A stretch of DNA of 6,505 nucleotides from Alphaproteobacteria bacterium (GTDB lineage Bacteria > Pseudomonadota > Alphaproteobacteria > Geminicoccales > Geminicoccaceae), in contig JALSGW010000029.1 of assembly GCA_026982585.1 (NCBI GenBank), positions 1-6,505 of the forward strand. The letters are read 5' to 3'. The notes under the pieces were generated by a model. The model searched no databases. It was not told the origin of the DNA and worked only from the letters and a program-made list of their open reading frames with translations. Below are positions 5,321 to 6,505 of this stretch, in pieces. Numbering within the stretch: position 1 is the stretch's first letter; the number at the start of each line of letters is the position of its first letter. The translations under genes were made by a program, and so were the position numbers.

Positions 5321-6505
5321 TTGGAGGTCGCCGCACTCACCCAGCTGCTGATTCTCATCGCCGCCGCTCTAGTGACGGTGTCCGCGGCGGTGCGCCTGGG
5401 GCTCGGCTCCATCGTCGGCTATCTCGCGGCCGGCGTGCTGGTGGGGCCGCACGGGCTCGGCCTCGTCGCGGAGAGCGAGCTGCTCCGGGTGCTGGCCGAG
5501 TTCGGGGTGGTGTTCCTCCTGTTCGCGCTCGGCCTCGATCTGCCGCTCGCCCGTCTGCGCGCCATCGCCGGCCGCGCGCTCGCCCTGGGCATCGCCCAGA
5601 TCCTGCTCACCTCCGCCGGGGCCACCGGAGCTGCCTGGCTGCTCGGCCTCGCCCCGGCGGCGGCGCTCGCGGTGGGCATGGGTCTCGCGCTCTCCTCCAC
5701 CGCGGTGGTGCTGCGCTCGCTGAGCGAACGGCGGCTCTTGCACAGCCGCATCGGCCGTATCGGTTTCGCGGTGCTGCTGCTCCAGGACCTGGCGGTGGCC
5801 CCCATGCTGCTCGTGGTGCTGGCTGTGGGCGGGCGCGGCACCCTCGGCCTGGACCTGCTCCGCACCCTGTTCGCCGGTCTTTTGTTCGTGGGCGCCGCGT
5901 GGGCGCTCGGGCCGAGGCTGCTCGCCGGACTCTACCGGCGCATCCACGCCTTGCGGCTCGATGAGCTCAAGGTGGCGCTGAGCCTGCTGGTGGCGGTGGG
6001 ATTCGCCTGGCTCGCCGAACTCGCCGGCCTGTCTTTGGCCTTCGGCGGGCTCATGGCGGGGATGCTCCTCGCCGATACCGCCTATCGCCATCAGGTGGCG
6101 GCCGACATCCGGCCCTTCCGCGGCCTGTTGGTGGGGCTGTTCTTCCTCACCGTGGGCATGACGGTGGAGGTGGTGCGCCCGGCCTTGGACTGGGCGCTCG
6201 TCGTGCTGGTGGCGGCGGCGCTCTATGCCGCCAAGGGGTTGTTCCTCGCCGCCCTGGCCCGGGCGCTGGGCTTCGGCTGGCGGCCGGCCCTGATGCTCGG
6301 CCTGTTGCTCGGCCAGGGCGGGGAGTTCGCCTTCGTGTTGTGGAGCGCGGCCTCCGCATCCGGGGTGCTGCCCCAAGAGGTGACGGATCTGCTCGGGCCT
6401 GCGGTGGTGGTGACCATGATGCTCACGCCCATCGCCATGCGCTGGGTGGACGCGGAACCGGCGGCCGCCGCTCCGGTGCCGTCGGTCGGACAGGCGGTTT
6501 CGGGA
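5321..6505 (+). CDS. CPA2-family cation:proton antiporter, KefB/KefC-like (partial, C-terminus beyond window)
   Basis: This polytopic inner-membrane protein belongs to the monovalent cation:proton antiporter-2 family and would exchange K+ or Na+ for protons. The 395 visible codons are open and make up a full membrane domain with about 12-13 hydrophobic segments. Family motifs are GYLAAGVLVGPHGLG (33-47), GVVFLLFALGLDL (62-74), ALSSTAVVL (123-131), LLLQDLAVAP (152-161, with the Q155-D156 pair), YRHQVAADIRPFRGLLVGLFF (255-275, like the KefC loop before its regulatory contact) and GQGGEFAFV (331-339). The visible end (376-395) is an Ala/Pro-rich tail. Whether a TrkA-N/RCK nucleotide-binding domain follows, as in KefB and KefC, cannot be seen. 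The start is taken as TTG 5321, 9 bases after GGAG and matching the family N-terminus; GTG 5288 would add 11 residues. Ion specificity and glutathione gating are not established. It may share a transcript with erpA. Confidence 0.9.
   Translation, partial: MEVAALTQLLILIAAALVTVSAAVRLGLGSIVGYLAAGVLVGPHGLGLVAESELLRVLAEFGVVFLLFALGLDLPLARLRAIAGRALALGIAQILLTSAGATGAAWLLGLAPAAALAVGMGLALSSTAVVLRSLSERRLLHSRIGRIGFAVLLLQDLAVAPMLLVVLAVGGRGTLGLDLLRTLFAGLLFVGAAWALGPRLLAGLYRRIHALRLDELKVALSLLVAVGFAWLAELAGLSLAFGGLMAGMLLADTAYRHQVAADIRPFRGLLVGLFFLTVGMTVEVVRPALDWALVVLVAAALYAAKGLFLAALARALGFGWRPALMLGLLLGQGGEFAFVLWSAASASGVLPQEVTDLLGPAVVVTMMLTPIAMRWVDAEPAAAAPVPSVGQAVSG

Noticed and set aside
5369..6376. A 335-codon minus-strand open frame rich in Glu, Gln, His and Gly
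   Set aside because: It is antisense to the antiporter membrane domain. Its polar composition is the complement of hydrophobic Leu/Ala/Val codons, and it shows no family motif.
1..6505. Mobile elements, CRISPR array, tRNA, toxin-antitoxin or defence genes
   Set aside because: I found no transposase or integrase motifs, no regularly spaced repeats other than the linker duplication, no terminal inverted repeats and no tRNA-like signature. Nearly all bases are accounted for by six housekeeping genes.

Overview
The window is a compact, very GC-rich bacterial chromosome segment made almost entirely of housekeeping genes. It holds four complete genes and two that run off the window edges. I see no mobile element, phage gene, CRISPR array, rRNA or tRNA. 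The best guess for the organism is an alphaproteobacterium, possibly Rhodospirillales-like. The gene order dgt-argS-SPOR-nagZ with erpA divergent from dgt is one I recall from that class. The ArgS and Dgt wording and a PEDPGG motif after the membrane segment of the SPOR protein also fit. This placement rests on memory of families and not on a search; a high-GC gammaproteobacterium is the main alternative.

Minus strand, read from right to left (4831 to 1): dgt (HD-domain dNTP triphosphohydrolase), argS (arginyl-tRNA synthetase), a membrane-anchored SPOR-domain protein, then nagZ (beta-N-acetylglucosaminidase), whose C-terminal end lies beyond base 1. dgt/argS overlap by ATGA and SPOR/nagZ by GTGA. 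argS and SPOR are separated by only about 21 bases containing a strong Shine-Dalgarno sequence. This looks like one operon, linking nucleotide-pool control, aminoacylation, septal or peptidoglycan binding, and peptidoglycan recycling.

Plus strand: erpA (A-type iron-sulfur carrier) starts at 4919 behind a good promoter (TTGACA, 16 bases, TACATT) and a GGAGG ribosome site. The 87-base gap between dgt and erpA is the only clear divergent promoter region. After a 63-base gap, a CPA2/KefB-type cation:proton antiporter starts at a probable TTG (5321) and runs off the right edge.

Long open frames antisense to these genes are by-products of high GC and were rejected, including open extensions upstream of ErpA, ArgS and Dgt. 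I did not find a convincing undescribed system. The points most worth a second look are the SPOR protein (post-membrane motif, internal repeat, cysteine pair, start-site arrangement), its coupling to nagZ, and the tightly packed divergent promoter region.
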